In this document: one piece after another, positions 1 through 9,593 of the stretch
Position numbering within the stretch: the stretch's first letter is position 1
Layout of the letters: each line of letters starts with the position of its first letter
Assembly: GCA_019639135.1 (NCBI GenBank)
Contig: JAHBSL010000004.1
Span: forward strand, 124,001-188,000
DNA from: Acidobacteriota bacterium
GTDB taxonomy: Bacteria > Acidobacteriota > Blastocatellia > Pyrinomonadales > Pyrinomonadaceae
DNA length: 64,000 bases
Direction: 5' to 3'
Made by a program: the position numbers and the translations under genes
The notes under the pieces: generated by a model
Told to the model about the DNA's origin: nothing
Database searches by the model: none
What the model saw: the letters and a program-made list of their open reading frames with translations, nothing else

Positions 1-141
1 TGGGTGTATGCTATACAGTTTAAAGGTGTTTGGCGATTTTCGGGCCGTCCTCCGCGCGAATCCTTACGCTAACTTTAGATTTCCGGTTAGGAAAAGATGA
101 GGAAAGCCCCGGACGCATGACACCGGGCGAGAGATATAAGA

Positions 142-1188
142 ATGGCATTAAAGTCTTTATTTAGTTTATTTTCCAGCGATCTCGCGATCGATCTCGGCAC
201 GGCCAATACGCTTGTATATGCGAAGGGTCGCGGCATCGTCGTTAGCGAACCGTCAATTGTTGCGATCAACAAGGTCACGAATCAGGTAGAAGCCGTCGGC
301 CGCGACGCGAAAGAGATGCTCGGGCGGACTCCCGGCAACATCGTGGCCATCCGACCGATGAAAGACGGCGTTATCGCTAATTTCGAAGTGACCGAAAAGA
401 TGCTTCAGCATTTCATCCGTAAGGCCCACAACGGCAAGTCGTGGGTCCGGCCGCGGGTCGTGATCGGCATTCCGTCCGAGATCACGCAGGTCGAACGGCG
501 TGCGGTAGAGGACTCGGCCTACCGGGCAAAGGCCTCGGAAGTTTATCTCGTCGAAGAGGCAATGGCGGCCGCGATCGGTGCCGGCCTTCCGATCACGGAG
601 CCGCACGGCAACATGGTCGTCGATATCGGCGGCGGAACGACCGACATCGCCGTTATTTCGCTTTCGGGCATCGTTTATTCGCGTGCTGTTCGCGTCGCGG
701 GTAACGAGATGGATGAGTCGATCACACAGTACATCAAGCGTAAATACAATCTCCTCATTGGCGAAAGGACGGCCGAAGCTATCAAGATCGCACTCGGCAG
801 TGCTTTTCCGCTCGACGAACCGCTCTCGATGGACGTCCGCGGCCGCAACCTGATCGAAGGTATTCCGAAGACCATCACGATGACGGACGAAGAGGTTCGC
901 GAGGCACTTTCGGATTCGGTCTCGACCATCATTAATGCCGTCCGCGTCGCGCTTGAACGAACGCCGCCCGAGCTTTCGGCAGATATCGTCGAGCGCGGCA
1001 TCGTCCTTACCGGCGGCGGCGCATTGCTCAAGAATCTCGATAAGCGGCTGATGATCGAGACCGGTCTCCCGGTAATGATCGCCGATGATCCGCTTTCTTC
1101 GGTCGTGCTCGGAACGGGCAAAATGCTCTCCGATATTGAACTCCTCAAGCGGGTGAAATGGGACAACTCGCTGATGACGGGTAGTTAA
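142..1188 (+). CDS. mreB: Rod shape-determining protein MreB
   Basis: Bacterial actin homologue that polymerises under the inner membrane and steers the elongation peptidoglycan synthase. The 348-residue length is normal for MreB. The phosphate-1 loop DLGTANT is at residues 17-23, phosphate-2 DIGGGTTD near 160, and the [11 protein letters not shown] adenosine motif near 285-295. The amphipathic N-terminus ([13 protein letters not shown]) suits membrane attachment. It is the first gene of an mreBCD-mrdA-rodA cluster on the same strand. The ATG follows a purine-rich stretch, with no perfect Shine-Dalgarno. A repeat-bearing 93-bp gap separates it from mreC. Identification is certain from sequence and context. 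Confidence 0.98.
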   Translation: MALKSLFSLFSSDLAIDLGTANTLVYAKGRGIVVSEPSIVAINKVTNQVEAVGRDAKEMLGRTPGNIVAIRPMKDGVIANFEVTEKMLQHFIRKAHNGKSWVRPRVVIGIPSEITQVERRAVEDSAYRAKASEVYLVEEAMAAAIGAGLPITEPHGNMVVDIGGGTTDIAVISLSGIVYSRAVRVAGNEMDESITQYIKRKYNLLIGERTAEAIKIALGSAFPLDEPLSMDVRGRNLIEGIPKTITMTDEEVREALSDSVSTIINAVRVALERTPPELSADIVERGIVLTGGGALLKNLDKRLMIETGLPVMIADDPLSSVVLGTGKMLSDIELLKRVKWDNSLMTGS

Positions 1189-1201
1189 TTTTTTTCCGTT
1201 G

Positions 1202-1257
1202 AACTTGCGACGCGGGGACACGGAGCAGTATTGCCGGGTCGCCGCGTCCCTGCATAA
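1202..1257. repeat. GC-rich inverted repeat between mreB and mreC
   Basis: The mreB-mreC gap contains GCGACGCGGGGAC followed about 20 bp later by an inverted relative (TCGCCGCGTCCCTGC). The same GCGACGCGG core recurs after the PBP1A gene near 8353-8388. It looks like a member of an intergenic repeat family. It could fold in the mreBC transcript, but no T-tract follows, so I do not call it a terminator. Confidence 0.5.
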
Positions 1258-1281
1258 AGCAGTAGCCGCATCTCTCAAAAG

Positions 1282-2196
1282 ATGGTTGAACGAAGTCAAA
1301 CAGAGGTTTGGAGATTGACGCCCTGGCTCGTCATATTTCTGCTTCTGGGCAATTTTATCCTGATGGTGTTCAACGCCCGTGTCGAGGGCGGCGAGCGCGT
1401 CATCAAGGTGTGGGCACTGACTGTTGCTGACTTCGTTCAATCGCCGGTGACTACGATCAGCTCCAGCGTCTCAAATTATTTCATCTCATTTGCCGAACTC
1501 CGGTCGGCGCAGGATGAGAACACCCAGCTAAAGGAAAGGGTTCAAGAGCTTGAGGTCGAGATCAAAGGCCGCTCAGATCTTGAGGCCGAGAATGAAAGGC
1601 TTCGTCAATTGCTCGACCTAAAAGAAAAGAGCAAATATCGTGTGCTTACTGCTCGTATCATTGGCCGCGATCCTTCAGCATGGTTCAATTCGGCGGTGAT
1701 CAATCGCGGAAGCCTTGATGGCGTTGCGCTCAATATGCCAGTGGTGACGGATGGCGGGCTGGTTGGACGAATAACTGCCGTAGGGCCGCTGACGGCGCAG
1801 GTTGACCTGATCACACATGACAAATCGGGTCTCGGAGCGGTAATCGGCGAGATCGGGAACTCGAATGCGCTTGGCGTCGTCAGCGGAACGGGCAAAACGG
1901 ATCTGGTTGAAATGAGATACGTTTCGGGCAGCATCGAGGTACAACCCGGACAGGTGGTCTTCACGACCGGACAGGACGGCATTTATCCGGATGGGCTCAA
2001 GGTCGGAGAGATCGTTGAGGTGATCTCGGGTTCGGCGACGGTGCCGCACCGGATATTCATTCGCCCGGCCGCTGGGCTCGGCTCGATGCAGGAGGTCGGT
2101 ATTCTGCTTTACGAGCAGCCGCAGAAACCGGATTTCGAACGTTCGCTCGCACCGGGCGAAAGGACGACGAGGCGGCCGGATTCGAGTCCGCAGTGA
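1282..2196 (+). CDS. mreC: Rod shape-determining protein MreC
   Basis: Bitopic inner-membrane scaffold of the elongasome that links MreB to PBP2/RodA. A single membrane segment spans about residues 13-31, followed by a coiled coil at about 66-115 with heptad-spaced Leu/Glu (ENTQLKERVQELEVEI). The MreC beta-domain comes next, recognisable by 'ARIIGRDPSAWFNSAVINRG' and 'TGQDGIYPDGLKVGEI'. The length of 304 is typical. The ATG is at 1282. The stop is 3 bp before the mreD start, so mreCD are tightly coupled. The Pro/Arg-rich C-terminal tail is not conserved in the family. Confidence 0.95.
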   Translation: MVERSQTEVWRLTPWLVIFLLLGNFILMVFNARVEGGERVIKVWALTVADFVQSPVTTISSSVSNYFISFAELRSAQDENTQLKERVQELEVEIKGRSDLEAENERLRQLLDLKEKSKYRVLTARIIGRDPSAWFNSAVINRGSLDGVALNMPVVTDGGLVGRITAVGPLTAQVDLITHDKSGLGAVIGEIGNSNALGVVSGTGKTDLVEMRYVSGSIEVQPGQVVFTTGQDGIYPDGLKVGEIVEVISGSATVPHRIFIRPAAGLGSMQEVGILLYEQPQKPDFERSLAPGERTTRRPDSSPQ

Positions 2197-2199
2197 TCG

Positions 2200-2745
2200 A
2201 TGGAACAGGTAAAGGTCACAATTGCATTGATCCTTGCCATTTTGGCACAATGGTCGCTTCGCAACGTCGCGGAACCCTTTGCCTATGTCGATTTTCCGCT
2301 GATCATCATCGTCTTTGCCGCCCTGCAGCGAAACTCTATGCGAGCGATCATTTACGGCACGCTCGCCGGACTTGCCGTCGATGCCCTGAGCAGCGGACTT
2401 CTTGGGGCGAACGGGTTTACGAAAACGCTGGTTGCATATCTGGTCTCCGAGCTTGCCCGCCGCGTCTATCTGGACAACCTATTCCTGCGGATGATCGTCA
2501 TAGCGGGGGCGTGTTTGGTGGACGACCTGGCCTATTACGGTTTGCATCAGCTTCTGGGCATAACGCCCTCGGCTCCGCTTGTAACGACCGTTGCGTATTC
2601 TTTCATCGGAACCTTGATCGCCGGAACCACGATCTTTTTTGTGCTGGATTACTTTTCTTCGGACAGGCTCCGTCCGCGGCGTCGCGAGAGCCTCTCTCAG
2701 CGCAGGCAATCTCGTCGTCGGAATCCTATAAAATTAGGCAGGTAG
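2200..2745 (+). CDS. mreD: Rod shape-determining protein MreD
   Basis: Small polytopic inner-membrane elongasome component, 181 residues, with about five hydrophobic segments starting from the N-terminus (VTIALILAILAQWSL). Family hallmarks are the early 'D' in YVDFPLIIIVFAAL and the glycine-rich 'GTLAGLAVDAL'. Position between mreC and mrdA makes the call secure even though MreD sequences diverge. The C-terminus is basic (RPRRRESLSQRRQSRRR), as expected for a cytoplasmic tail. An overlapping longer ORF in another frame (2193-2759) is a shadow. Confidence 0.9.
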   Translation: MEQVKVTIALILAILAQWSLRNVAEPFAYVDFPLIIIVFAALQRNSMRAIIYGTLAGLAVDALSSGLLGANGFTKTLVAYLVSELARRVYLDNLFLRMIVIAGACLVDDLAYYGLHQLLGITPSAPLVTTVAYSFIGTLIAGTTIFFVLDYFSSDRLRPRRRESLSQRRQSRRRNPIKLGR

Positions 2746-2755
2746 TGCAAGCAGT

Positions 2756-4612
2756 ATGAAGCTACGCGAACAATCGCAGAATTTGGGGTTGAGGATCGGG
2801 ACGATCCAAGTGGTCGCGTTCCTTCTGCTCGCCGTTCTCGGCGTGCGTTTGTATTATTTGCAGATCGTCCGTGGGGATTACTTTCAAGAACGGGCCGAGA
2901 ATCAGAGGATACGCCTGATCCCGATCCCGGCACCTCGCGGAGCGATCTTTGACCGGAATGGCAATATCCTCGTTGATTCCCGTCCGACCTTCAATGTCGT
3001 CATCTCAAAAGAGCCGCTCAGGACTATCGACACCGATGAACGCATTCCAGAGTATTCTCGCGGCCTCAGCCTCGAACCGCAGGTAGTGACCGAACGGCTG
3101 AACGCGATCAACAAACAGACCGATTTTGAGACCTTGATACTAAAGGACAACGCCTCGATGCAGGATATCGCCTGGGTCGAGTCGCACTCACTTGAATTTC
3201 CGGAGCTTCGCGTCGAGCTACAGCCGCAAAGGTTTTATCCGCACGGCACATATATGGCCCACATCCTCGGCTACGTCGGCGAGATCAGCCCAAAACAGCT
3301 TGAGTCCGAAAGGTGGGCCGGCCTTCGGCCTGGCGACATTATCGGAAAGGGCGGGCTAGAGGAATATTATGATGAATTTCTCCGTGGGCGGCCCGGTTTT
3401 CGCAAAGTGATAGTGGACAGCCGCGGCCGGATACAAAGTGAGATCGAGGTCGTTCCACCACAGGCCGGGCAGGATCTGATCACGACCATTGACTTTGACG
3501 TTCAAATGGCTGCCGAAAGGCAGCTTGAAAACTCGGCCTCAAAACGCGGGACGATCCTCGCAATGGATTCGCGAAACGGCGAAATGCTGGCGATGGCCTC
3601 CCAGCCTTCGTTCGATCCGAATGTGTTCGTACAAGGGAGCAAGACCCGCGAAGGCCGGAAACAGATAGCAGAATATTGGCAGGACGAAGAGCGGCCGCTC
3701 TATAACCGGGCGATCCAGGGACGCTATCCGCCGGGCTCGACCTGGAAGATACCGATGTCGGTCGGCGGCTTTCAGTCCGGTGCAATGACGGAGACGAGCA
3801 CCGCATTTGCATGCGGCGGCGGCATCCTGATCGGCAGCAAATTCACGAAGTGTATGGGCAGCCACGGCACGCCGACACTGATCCCGGCGATCGCCCGCTC
3901 GTGCAATGGTTATTACTATCGGCTCGGCCTCAAGATGAAGATCGAAGGCATTATCGACATGATCGAGACCTTCGAGTACGACCGCAGAACAGGCATCGAC
4001 CTGCCGAATGAGAAGATCGGCCAAACGCCGAAGAGTTGGCGGCCGATAGTCGAGAAACGCGAAGGCCGCTGGCCTGACATCCGCACGGTTTACGCCTCGA
4101 TAGGGCAGGACACCGTCGTCGTAACGCCGATCTCGCTCATCCGAACCATCTCAGCCGTAGGCAACTTCGGCCGGATGTATGTTCCGCATTTCCTTAAGGA
4201 GTTCAAGCCGATCGCGGCGACCGAACACTTTGAGGCGCGACCCGGCTTCGGCTTTCAGAAGCCGGAACCGAAGATCATCGAGATGACAGAGACCCAGCAA
4301 AAAATGATCGCGCAAGGCATGGCGGATGCTGTAACGGGCGGCACCGCCAGGGTCGTCAATATCCCGGGTTTCGATGTCGCAGCCAAGACCGGTACTGCTC
4401 AGGATGGCGACCCAAAAGCCGGCCGAAAAGACCACGCATGGATAGTGACATTCGCACCGGCATTCAACCCGGAGATCGCAGTGATCGGACTGATCGAGAA
4501 CGTTGGCTTTGGGGGAACCCATGCCGGTCCCGCTGTGAAGGGCGTTTATGAGGCATACCTTTCAAAAAAGAATCCTCAGCCGGCGGAACCGGCCGAGGTG
4601 GCAAAAAGATAG
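2756..4612 (+). CDS. mrdA: Penicillin-binding protein 2 (elongation transpeptidase)
   Basis: Monofunctional class B PBP that cross-links peptidoglycan during elongation and partners RodA. The 618 residues begin with a cytoplasmic N-terminus, a membrane anchor at about 19-36 and the dimerisation domain (APRGAIFDRNG near 58-68). The transpeptidase motifs are S328-TW-K331, S382-C-N384 and K544-T-G546, all intact. The stop is 3 bp upstream of the rodA start, the usual mrdA-rodA arrangement. The Ala/Pro-rich C-terminal tail is short and variable. Confidence 0.97.
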   Translation: MKLREQSQNLGLRIGTIQVVAFLLLAVLGVRLYYLQIVRGDYFQERAENQRIRLIPIPAPRGAIFDRNGNILVDSRPTFNVVISKEPLRTIDTDERIPEYSRGLSLEPQVVTERLNAINKQTDFETLILKDNASMQDIAWVESHSLEFPELRVELQPQRFYPHGTYMAHILGYVGEISPKQLESERWAGLRPGDIIGKGGLEEYYDEFLRGRPGFRKVIVDSRGRIQSEIEVVPPQAGQDLITTIDFDVQMAAERQLENSASKRGTILAMDSRNGEMLAMASQPSFDPNVFVQGSKTREGRKQIAEYWQDEERPLYNRAIQGRYPPGSTWKIPMSVGGFQSGAMTETSTAFACGGGILIGSKFTKCMGSHGTPTLIPAIARSCNGYYYRLGLKMKIEGIIDMIETFEYDRRTGIDLPNEKIGQTPKSWRPIVEKREGRWPDIRTVYASIGQDTVVVTPISLIRTISAVGNFGRMYVPHFLKEFKPIAATEHFEARPGFGFQKPEPKIIEMTETQQKMIAQGMADAVTGGTARVVNIPGFDVAAKTGTAQDGDPKAGRKDHAWIVTFAPAFNPEIAVIGLIENVGFGGTHAGPAVKGVYEAYLSKKNPQPAEPAEVAKR

Positions 4613-4615
4613 CAG

Positions 4616-5734
4616 ATGGTAGCAATACTTGAAAGACGTTCATTACGTGACTTTGACTGGCTCACCTCGGTGTTGGCCATTGCTATCGCCTCGTTCGGGA
4701 TCTGGCAGATCCATAACGCAGTCCCAACAGCCTCATTTTGGACGAAGCAGATCATAGGACTTAGCATCGCGACTTTCGCTTTTCTGGTAGTTGCGTTCAC
4801 GGATTATCGCCGCATCATCGAGGCCGCCCCGATCTTCTACGGCTTCGGGCTGCTGCTGCTGTTTCTTGTCCTTACGCCGCTCGGCGTTGAGGTAAACGGG
4901 CAAAAAGCTTGGCTCTGGCTCCCGGTCGTCGGGCAGTTTCAGCCCTCGGAATTTGCCAAGATACCGACCGTGCTGATGCTCGCCAAGTACTTCGGTGACC
5001 GAAAGCCGGTGCCGTTGAAATTCAAAGAACTTCTGATCGGGGGTGCGATCCTCGCCGGCCCGGTCGGGTTGATAATGCTAGAACCCGATGCGGGACAGGC
5101 GATCACGTATTTCCCGCTTCTTGCGGCCGTGCTTTTCCTATCGGCCATCAAGGTCCGGTACATCGTTGCGACACTGCTTGCTGCGGCCATCCTGATTCCC
5201 GCTTCGTACTATGTTGGTGTTCAGACCGGCGTGATCAAGCAATATCAGCGGCAGCGGATCGAAGCCATAATCAACCCTGAAGCGGTCGATCCGCGTGGCT
5301 TTGGTTACCACACAATTCAATCGATGATCACGGTCGGTAAGGGCGGCCTTGCGGGCATACAAGGTGATACGGAAACCTCGCAGAGCGTCCTAAAGTTCCT
5401 GCCTGAGCCGCAAACGGATTTCATCTTCGCCGTTACCGCCGAACACACCGGTTTCATCGGCTGCGTTTCGCTTCTTCTCGCCTACGCACTGCTGCTTTCG
5501 CGGCTGATCGCGGGTGCACGCGAAGCTAACGACAGGGCAGGGATGCTTGTTATAATGTCTATCGCGGCGGGGCTGGCGTTTCAGATATTCATGAATATCG
5601 GGATGACTCTCGGCATCCTGCCGGTGATCGGCGTCCCGCTGCCGCTGATGAGTGCCGGGCTTTCGGCGATGCTTGCGACGTTCATCGCGATCGGCTTTGC
5701 CGTCAGCATCAAGATGCGGCGGTTCGTTAATTAG
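4616..5734 (+). CDS. rodA: Peptidoglycan glycosyltransferase RodA (SEDS family)
   Basis: SEDS-family polymerase that makes glycan strands from lipid II and works with PBP2. The 372 residues contain about ten hydrophobic segments. Family motifs visible are WLWLPVVGQFQPSEFAKI, the 'LEPDAGQAITYFPLL' loop with the catalytic-region Asp, 'EPQTDFIFAVTAEHTGF', and the C-terminal 'GVPLPLMSAGLSAMLATF'. The ATG lies 3 bp after the mrdA stop, so the two are probably translated from one message. Confidence 0.97.
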   Translation: MVAILERRSLRDFDWLTSVLAIAIASFGIWQIHNAVPTASFWTKQIIGLSIATFAFLVVAFTDYRRIIEAAPIFYGFGLLLLFLVLTPLGVEVNGQKAWLWLPVVGQFQPSEFAKIPTVLMLAKYFGDRKPVPLKFKELLIGGAILAGPVGLIMLEPDAGQAITYFPLLAAVLFLSAIKVRYIVATLLAAAILIPASYYVGVQTGVIKQYQRQRIEAIINPEAVDPRGFGYHTIQSMITVGKGGLAGIQGDTETSQSVLKFLPEPQTDFIFAVTAEHTGFIGCVSLLLAYALLLSRLIAGAREANDRAGMLVIMSIAAGLAFQIFMNIGMTLGILPVIGVPLPLMSAGLSAMLATFIAIGFAVSIKMRRFVN

Positions 5735-5760
5735 GTTTTCATCGTTTCCGGAGAAGTTTT

Positions 5761-8322
5761 ATGGCGAGAGAAAGAAAGATAGTAGAAAAAGAGATCGGCC
5801 AGATAGAGCAGAACAACGGATATCTGTCTAAGTTTGCCTGGTTTACGGCGGCTCTTCTTTTGGCACTTGCCGCCGGCGGACTTACCGGTGTTCTCGCGGC
5901 CTATTATCTTAACAACTCGCGATATTCGGTCGAAGTTTCGGCACTCGCGACCTATCGTCCGCCGCAGGTGACGACCATCTATGCCGATGACGGCGAGACG
6001 ATCCTTGCCGAGTTTGCCATCGAGAAGCGCATCCCGATCAAGGAGAGCGACATCCCTCAGAACGTTGAGGACGCCCTTATCGCCATTGAGGATTTTCGAT
6101 ACTACGACCATATCGGAATAGACCCGTACCGCATCGCCGGTGCCGTTTACAAGAACTTCACCACGGGATCGACCGAAGGTGCTTCGACAATTACGCAGCA
6201 GCTCGCGAAGAACCTTTTTCTCTACAAGGACCAGACCTACACCCGCAAGGTGAACGAATGGATGGTCGCTCTCCAGATCGAGCGCTTCTATACAAAGCGG
6301 CAGATCCTTGAGATGTATATGAACTACGTCTTTCTCGGGGCTGGTGCGTATGGGTTCGAGGCCGGGTCGCGGACCTACTTCGGTAAGTCGCTCAAGGACC
6401 TGAACCTTGAGGAAGCTGCACTCCTTGCCGCTATTCCGAAATCCCCCGAATATTCGCCGACGAGAAATATGAAGCGGGCCGAGATGCGGCGCAACATCGT
6501 GCTCGACCAAATGGCGAAGTACTTCCCCGATCGGTACTCCCAGGCCGCGGTCGATGCTGCCAAGGCAAAGCCGATCAAGCTCGCGGACACAGCTTACTAT
6601 CAGGCACTTCCGAAATCTACTCCTTGGGATTATCCGGTCGAAGAAGTTCGCAAATATCTTGAGGATAAATATACGACGCGTGTAGCACAGGGCGGACTGA
6701 AGGTCTATACGACGATCAACGTTGAGGCACAGAAGATCGCGACCCGCGTTATCCGCGAACGGCTGCGGGCCTTCGACAGGGGCCGCAAGTGGCGGTCGGA
6801 TTACAAAGATATCCTCGTCGATAGCGATGGACAGCCGATCACCGACGAAAAGGAACGCGAGAAGATGCTGACTGCATTCAAGCACGCCGATTGGTACGGG
6901 GACGAATACGAGGAAGGCGAGTACATAAAGGGGCTTGTCGTAACGCAGAACCCCGTCGCTGACGAGGTCGGCGTAAGGTTCGGGCGGTACAAGGCCGTTG
7001 TGCGGGCAAAGGATATGGGCCGGAGCGGCAGGCGGCCGAAGGATGAACTTAAGCCGGGCTATCTCGCGGAGTTTTTGATCAAGAAGGTCGATAACGAGAA
7101 ACAGATGCTTGAGGTTCAGCTTGAGCAGGTGCCCGAGATCCAGGCGGCGATCACTACCATAAATGCCAAGACCGGTGAGATCGTTGCCATGGTAGGCGGA
7201 TACGATTTCCACACGAATCGATTCAACAACGCGACGCAGGGCCTTCGGCAAACGGGCTCGGCCTACAAGCCTTTCGTTTACACGGCGGCGGTCGAGGACG
7301 GAATGACACCGGATATGATCGTCAGCGGTGCTCCGCTCAAACGCGGCGGCTGGCAGCCCTCCAACTACGACGGATCGACGAGCCATCCGAATGTCCCGAT
7401 GAAGGTCGCCCTTGCGAAGTCTTATAACCTCGCGGCCGTTCATCTTCTTGACCAGGTTGGCATTCAGGCCGGTGCCCAGATGGTCCGCCGGTTTGGCATC
7501 ACGAACCCGATGGCTCCGAGCCTTCCTTCGGCTCTCGGAGCTTCGGAGGTATCGCTTCTCGAAATGGTAGCGGCATACGGTGCGTTTCCGAACAAGGGAG
7601 TTCGTGTTCAGCCGCACCTGATCAGAAAGGTTTATAGCCGCGATGGGACCCTTCTCGAAGAATTTGACGGTTCAAGCAGCCGCGTGACGAGCGAGTACGT
7701 TGCCCTGACGATGGTTGACATGATGCGCGGTGTAACGGCCGGCGGCGGAACCGCCTCGGGAGCAAGCGCCGCTGGCCATCCGCTCGCGGGCAAGACCGGA
7801 ACGGTGAACAAACATACTGACGTCTGGTTCATCGGCTACACGCCGACCTACGTTACCGGTGTTTGGATGGGCAATCCGCTCCGGAAAGAATCGCTCGGTC
7901 GCGGGATGACGGGCGGCGGAACGGCACTCCCGATCTTCAATGCCTTCATGAATCCCTTTATGAAGGACAAACCACGCGACACGTTCCCCAGCGTGCCGCC
8001 AATTCCCTCGGAGATCCGGGCACTAATGGAGCGTAATAAGCGCGAAGAAGCGGAGAAACTCGCTCGTGCCGAACTTGCCGCAGCAAAGTCGGGGGCAAGT
8101 ACTCAGCCCGTAACAACCGAGACGGCAACCGAGAACCAGACCGGGACAGGCTCTGCGGATACGACGGTAAGGTCTGGAAACGAGACGCGCCCGGCGGCTT
8201 CCGAACCACCTCCGCCCGTCGTTCGTCCATTGCCCCAGGCTGAACCGCGGCGAACTCCCGAACCCAAGCCTCCGTCACAACCGGAAGGCACACAGCGAAA
8301 GGGGAAGAAGGGAGACGGTTAG
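5761..8322 (+). CDS. mrcA: Class A penicillin-binding protein (PBP1A type)
   Basis: Bifunctional glycosyltransferase/transpeptidase of 853 residues. One membrane segment lies at about 28-52. The GT51 domain has catalytic E110 in AIEDFRYYDHIG and the 'GASTITQQLAKNLFL' signature. A long OB-like insert region separates it from the transpeptidase motifs S500-AY-K503, S554-Y-N556 and K678-T-G. The final ~110 residues are a Pro/Thr/Glu-rich periplasmic tail of low complexity. It lies 26 bp after rodA, preceded by 'GGAGAAGTTTT', and ends the wall-synthesis cluster in front of a strong terminator. Confidence 0.96.
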   Translation: MARERKIVEKEIGQIEQNNGYLSKFAWFTAALLLALAAGGLTGVLAAYYLNNSRYSVEVSALATYRPPQVTTIYADDGETILAEFAIEKRIPIKESDIPQNVEDALIAIEDFRYYDHIGIDPYRIAGAVYKNFTTGSTEGASTITQQLAKNLFLYKDQTYTRKVNEWMVALQIERFYTKRQILEMYMNYVFLGAGAYGFEAGSRTYFGKSLKDLNLEEAALLAAIPKSPEYSPTRNMKRAEMRRNIVLDQMAKYFPDRYSQAAVDAAKAKPIKLADTAYYQALPKSTPWDYPVEEVRKYLEDKYTTRVAQGGLKVYTTINVEAQKIATRVIRERLRAFDRGRKWRSDYKDILVDSDGQPITDEKEREKMLTAFKHADWYGDEYEEGEYIKGLVVTQNPVADEVGVRFGRYKAVVRAKDMGRSGRRPKDELKPGYLAEFLIKKVDNEKQMLEVQLEQVPEIQAAITTINAKTGEIVAMVGGYDFHTNRFNNATQGLRQTGSAYKPFVYTAAVEDGMTPDMIVSGAPLKRGGWQPSNYDGSTSHPNVPMKVALAKSYNLAAVHLLDQVGIQAGAQMVRRFGITNPMAPSLPSALGASEVSLLEMVAAYGAFPNKGVRVQPHLIRKVYSRDGTLLEEFDGSSSRVTSEYVALTMVDMMRGVTAGGGTASGASAAGHPLAGKTGTVNKHTDVWFIGYTPTYVTGVWMGNPLRKESLGRGMTGGGTALPIFNAFMNPFMKDKPRDTFPSVPPIPSEIRALMERNKREEAEKLARAELAAAKSGASTQPVTTETATENQTGTGSADTTVRSGNETRPAASEPPPPVVRPLPQAEPRRTPEPKPPSQPEGTQRKGKKGDG

Positions 8323-8379
8323 AATTAGTGACGCGGGATAAAAGAAGTCTCGCGACGCAGGGATGGGAAGACAAAGCGA

Positions 8380-8417
8380 CGCGGCGAAGCATTCAACTGC
8401 ATTCGCCGCGTTTTTTT
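8380..8417. terminator. Rho-independent terminator after the PBP1A gene
   Basis: Perfect 9-bp stem CGCGGCGAA / TTCGCCGCG around a 13-nt loop, followed by seven T on the plus strand. It ends the mreB-PBP1A unit. The preceding bases carry the GCGACGCAGG/GCGACGCGG repeat core also seen between mreB and mreC, so the terminator seems built on a repeat copy. It also lies just downstream of the minus-strand esterase gene. Confidence 0.9.
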
Positions 8418-8433
8418 CATTTTATTTCCCCGG

Positions 8434-9171
8434 TTACTCGACAAAACGGCCGAGATAATACGGAAGCATTTTTCGCCACCACGGCCAGTCGTGGTTGACG
8501 TCGTAGCCCCAGAGTTCGAGAAGATGCGGGATACCTTTTGAATGCAAAATGCCGGAAAGTTCGCGGCTCCGATCCGGAGCTTCATATGCGCCCTGGCCCG
8601 AGACGATGACGATCGAATCCGCCTGCCGAAGACGCGGCAAATGATAATCGTCATTCAGGTTCTTTAGATACATCGCCGGGTTATTGAAGTAAACGTTGTC
8701 GTTGTAGAACCCTTTGTCGAGATAATTGTAGATGTCGTAGCTTCCGCTCATCGCGATAGTGCCGCGAAAGGCGTCGGAGTGTTTGAAATATGTATTTGCC
8801 GCGAGAAACGCTCCGAGCGATGCACCGGTCGTAAGCGGGCGGGCATCCTGGCCGCACTCGTTACGAATGAGCGGCAGAACCTCGTCCATTATGTAGCGGT
8901 CATAGCGATTGAGCATCTCGACTTTCCATGCCGGATGCGATTCGCGGTTCAGCAAACTGTATTTATTGACTGAGTTGATCGAATAGGCACGGATCAGTCC
9001 GGCATTGATCAGATCCTTGATCGCGTCAACAAGATAAAAGCGTTCGTATTCAAGATAGTCCGCTGCCGCCGTCGGAAACATCAGCAGCGGATAACCGGCG
9101 TGCCCGTAGGCCACGAGCGGCATGTCCATGTTCAGATTGTGGCTGTACCACGAGGTTATATCGCGTCGCAT
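8434..9171 (-). CDS. Esterase-family alpha/beta hydrolase (COG4947-like)
   Basis: A 245-residue soluble alpha/beta hydrolase with no signal peptide. The nucleophile elbow is TTGASLGAF with S118. The likely catalytic His is H227 in VNHDWPWWRKMLPYYL, a pattern typical of the putative-esterase family related to S-formylglutathione hydrolase and antigen-85 folds. A candidate acid is near 'VSGQGAYEAPDRS'. The substrate is unknown. It lies convergent to the PBP1A gene and downstream of sugE. A hairpin (9185-9202) sits in its leader. The family call is good; the function stays general. Confidence 0.8.
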   Translation of the reverse strand: MRRDITSWYSHNLNMDMPLVAYGHAGYPLLMFPTAAADYLEYERFYLVDAIKDLINAGLIRAYSINSVNKYSLLNRESHPAWKVEMLNRYDRYIMDEVLPLIRNECGQDARPLTTGASLGAFLAANTYFKHSDAFRGTIAMSGSYDIYNYLDKGFYNDNVYFNNPAMYLKNLNDDYHLPRLRQADSIVIVSGQGAYEAPDRSRELSGILHSKGIPHLLELWGYDVNHDWPWWRKMLPYYLGRFVE

Positions 9172-9184
9172 ATTTTTCTTTAGG

Positions 9185-9202
9185 CCCTGCGTTGACGCAG
9201 GG
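9185..9202 (-). other. Perfect hairpin in the esterase leader
   Basis: CCCTGCG TTGA CGCAGGG (7-bp stem, tetraloop) lies 14 bp upstream of the esterase ATG on the minus strand, followed by an A-rich ribosome-binding stretch. It could cap the 3' end of the sugE message or modulate translation of the esterase. There is no clean T-tract on either strand. Confidence 0.5.
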
Positions 9203-9264
9203 AAAATCGTCGTGATTCGAAATACTTGAGAATATGTGAATTCGCGGCCGTCCGCAAGCCGTTG

Positions 9265-9585
9265 TTAGGAAGAAGAGGTGAGCTTCAGCCCGGCGATGCC
9301 GGCGATTATCAGCATTATGCAGACGATACGGATCGCATCCCGCGGTTCATTGAAGAGCACCATTCCGAGGATCGTCGCTCCGATCGTCCCGATGCCGGTC
9401 CAAACGGCGTATGCCGTGCCGATCGGGAGCGTCTTGACCGCCAGCGAAAGGAAGTAAAAACTCGCGATCATCAGTACACCGGTGATAAGGCTGGGCACGA
9501 GCCGCGTCCAGCCTTCCGTGTATTTCAGCCCGATCGCCCATGCGATCTCCAACACTCCGGCAATTGCGAGGTAAACCCAGTTCAT
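9265..9585 (-). CDS. sugE: SMR-family exporter, SugE/Gdx (guanidinium) type
   Basis: A 106-residue four-helix small multidrug resistance protein of the inner membrane. The essential membrane glutamate is E13 in GVLEIAWAIGLKYTEGW. The 'W-A-x-G-L-K-Y-T-x-G' pattern is that of SugE/Gdx guanidinium exporters rather than EmrE. Helix 3 'YAVWTGIGTIGATILGMVLF' matches the family. It works as a dual-topology dimer; here there is a single gene, consistent with a homodimer. No guanidine riboswitch is evident upstream: the leader instead holds a 64-bp palindromic repeat. Confidence 0.85.
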   Translation of the reverse strand: MNWVYLAIAGVLEIAWAIGLKYTEGWTRLVPSLITGVLMIASFYFLSLAVKTLPIGTAYAVWTGIGTIGATILGMVLFNEPRDAIRIVCIMLIIAGIAGLKLTSSS

Positions 9586-9593
9586 ACTGTTCA

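Noticed and set aside
253..1440. 395-codon minus-strand ORF opposite mreB
   Set aside because: Antisense shadow of a conserved gene; Asp/Arg-rich composition, no family motif.
5731..7617. 628-codon minus-strand ORF opposite the class A PBP gene
   Set aside because: Open only because the sense gene avoids codons that give antisense stops; the sense strand has all PBP motifs.
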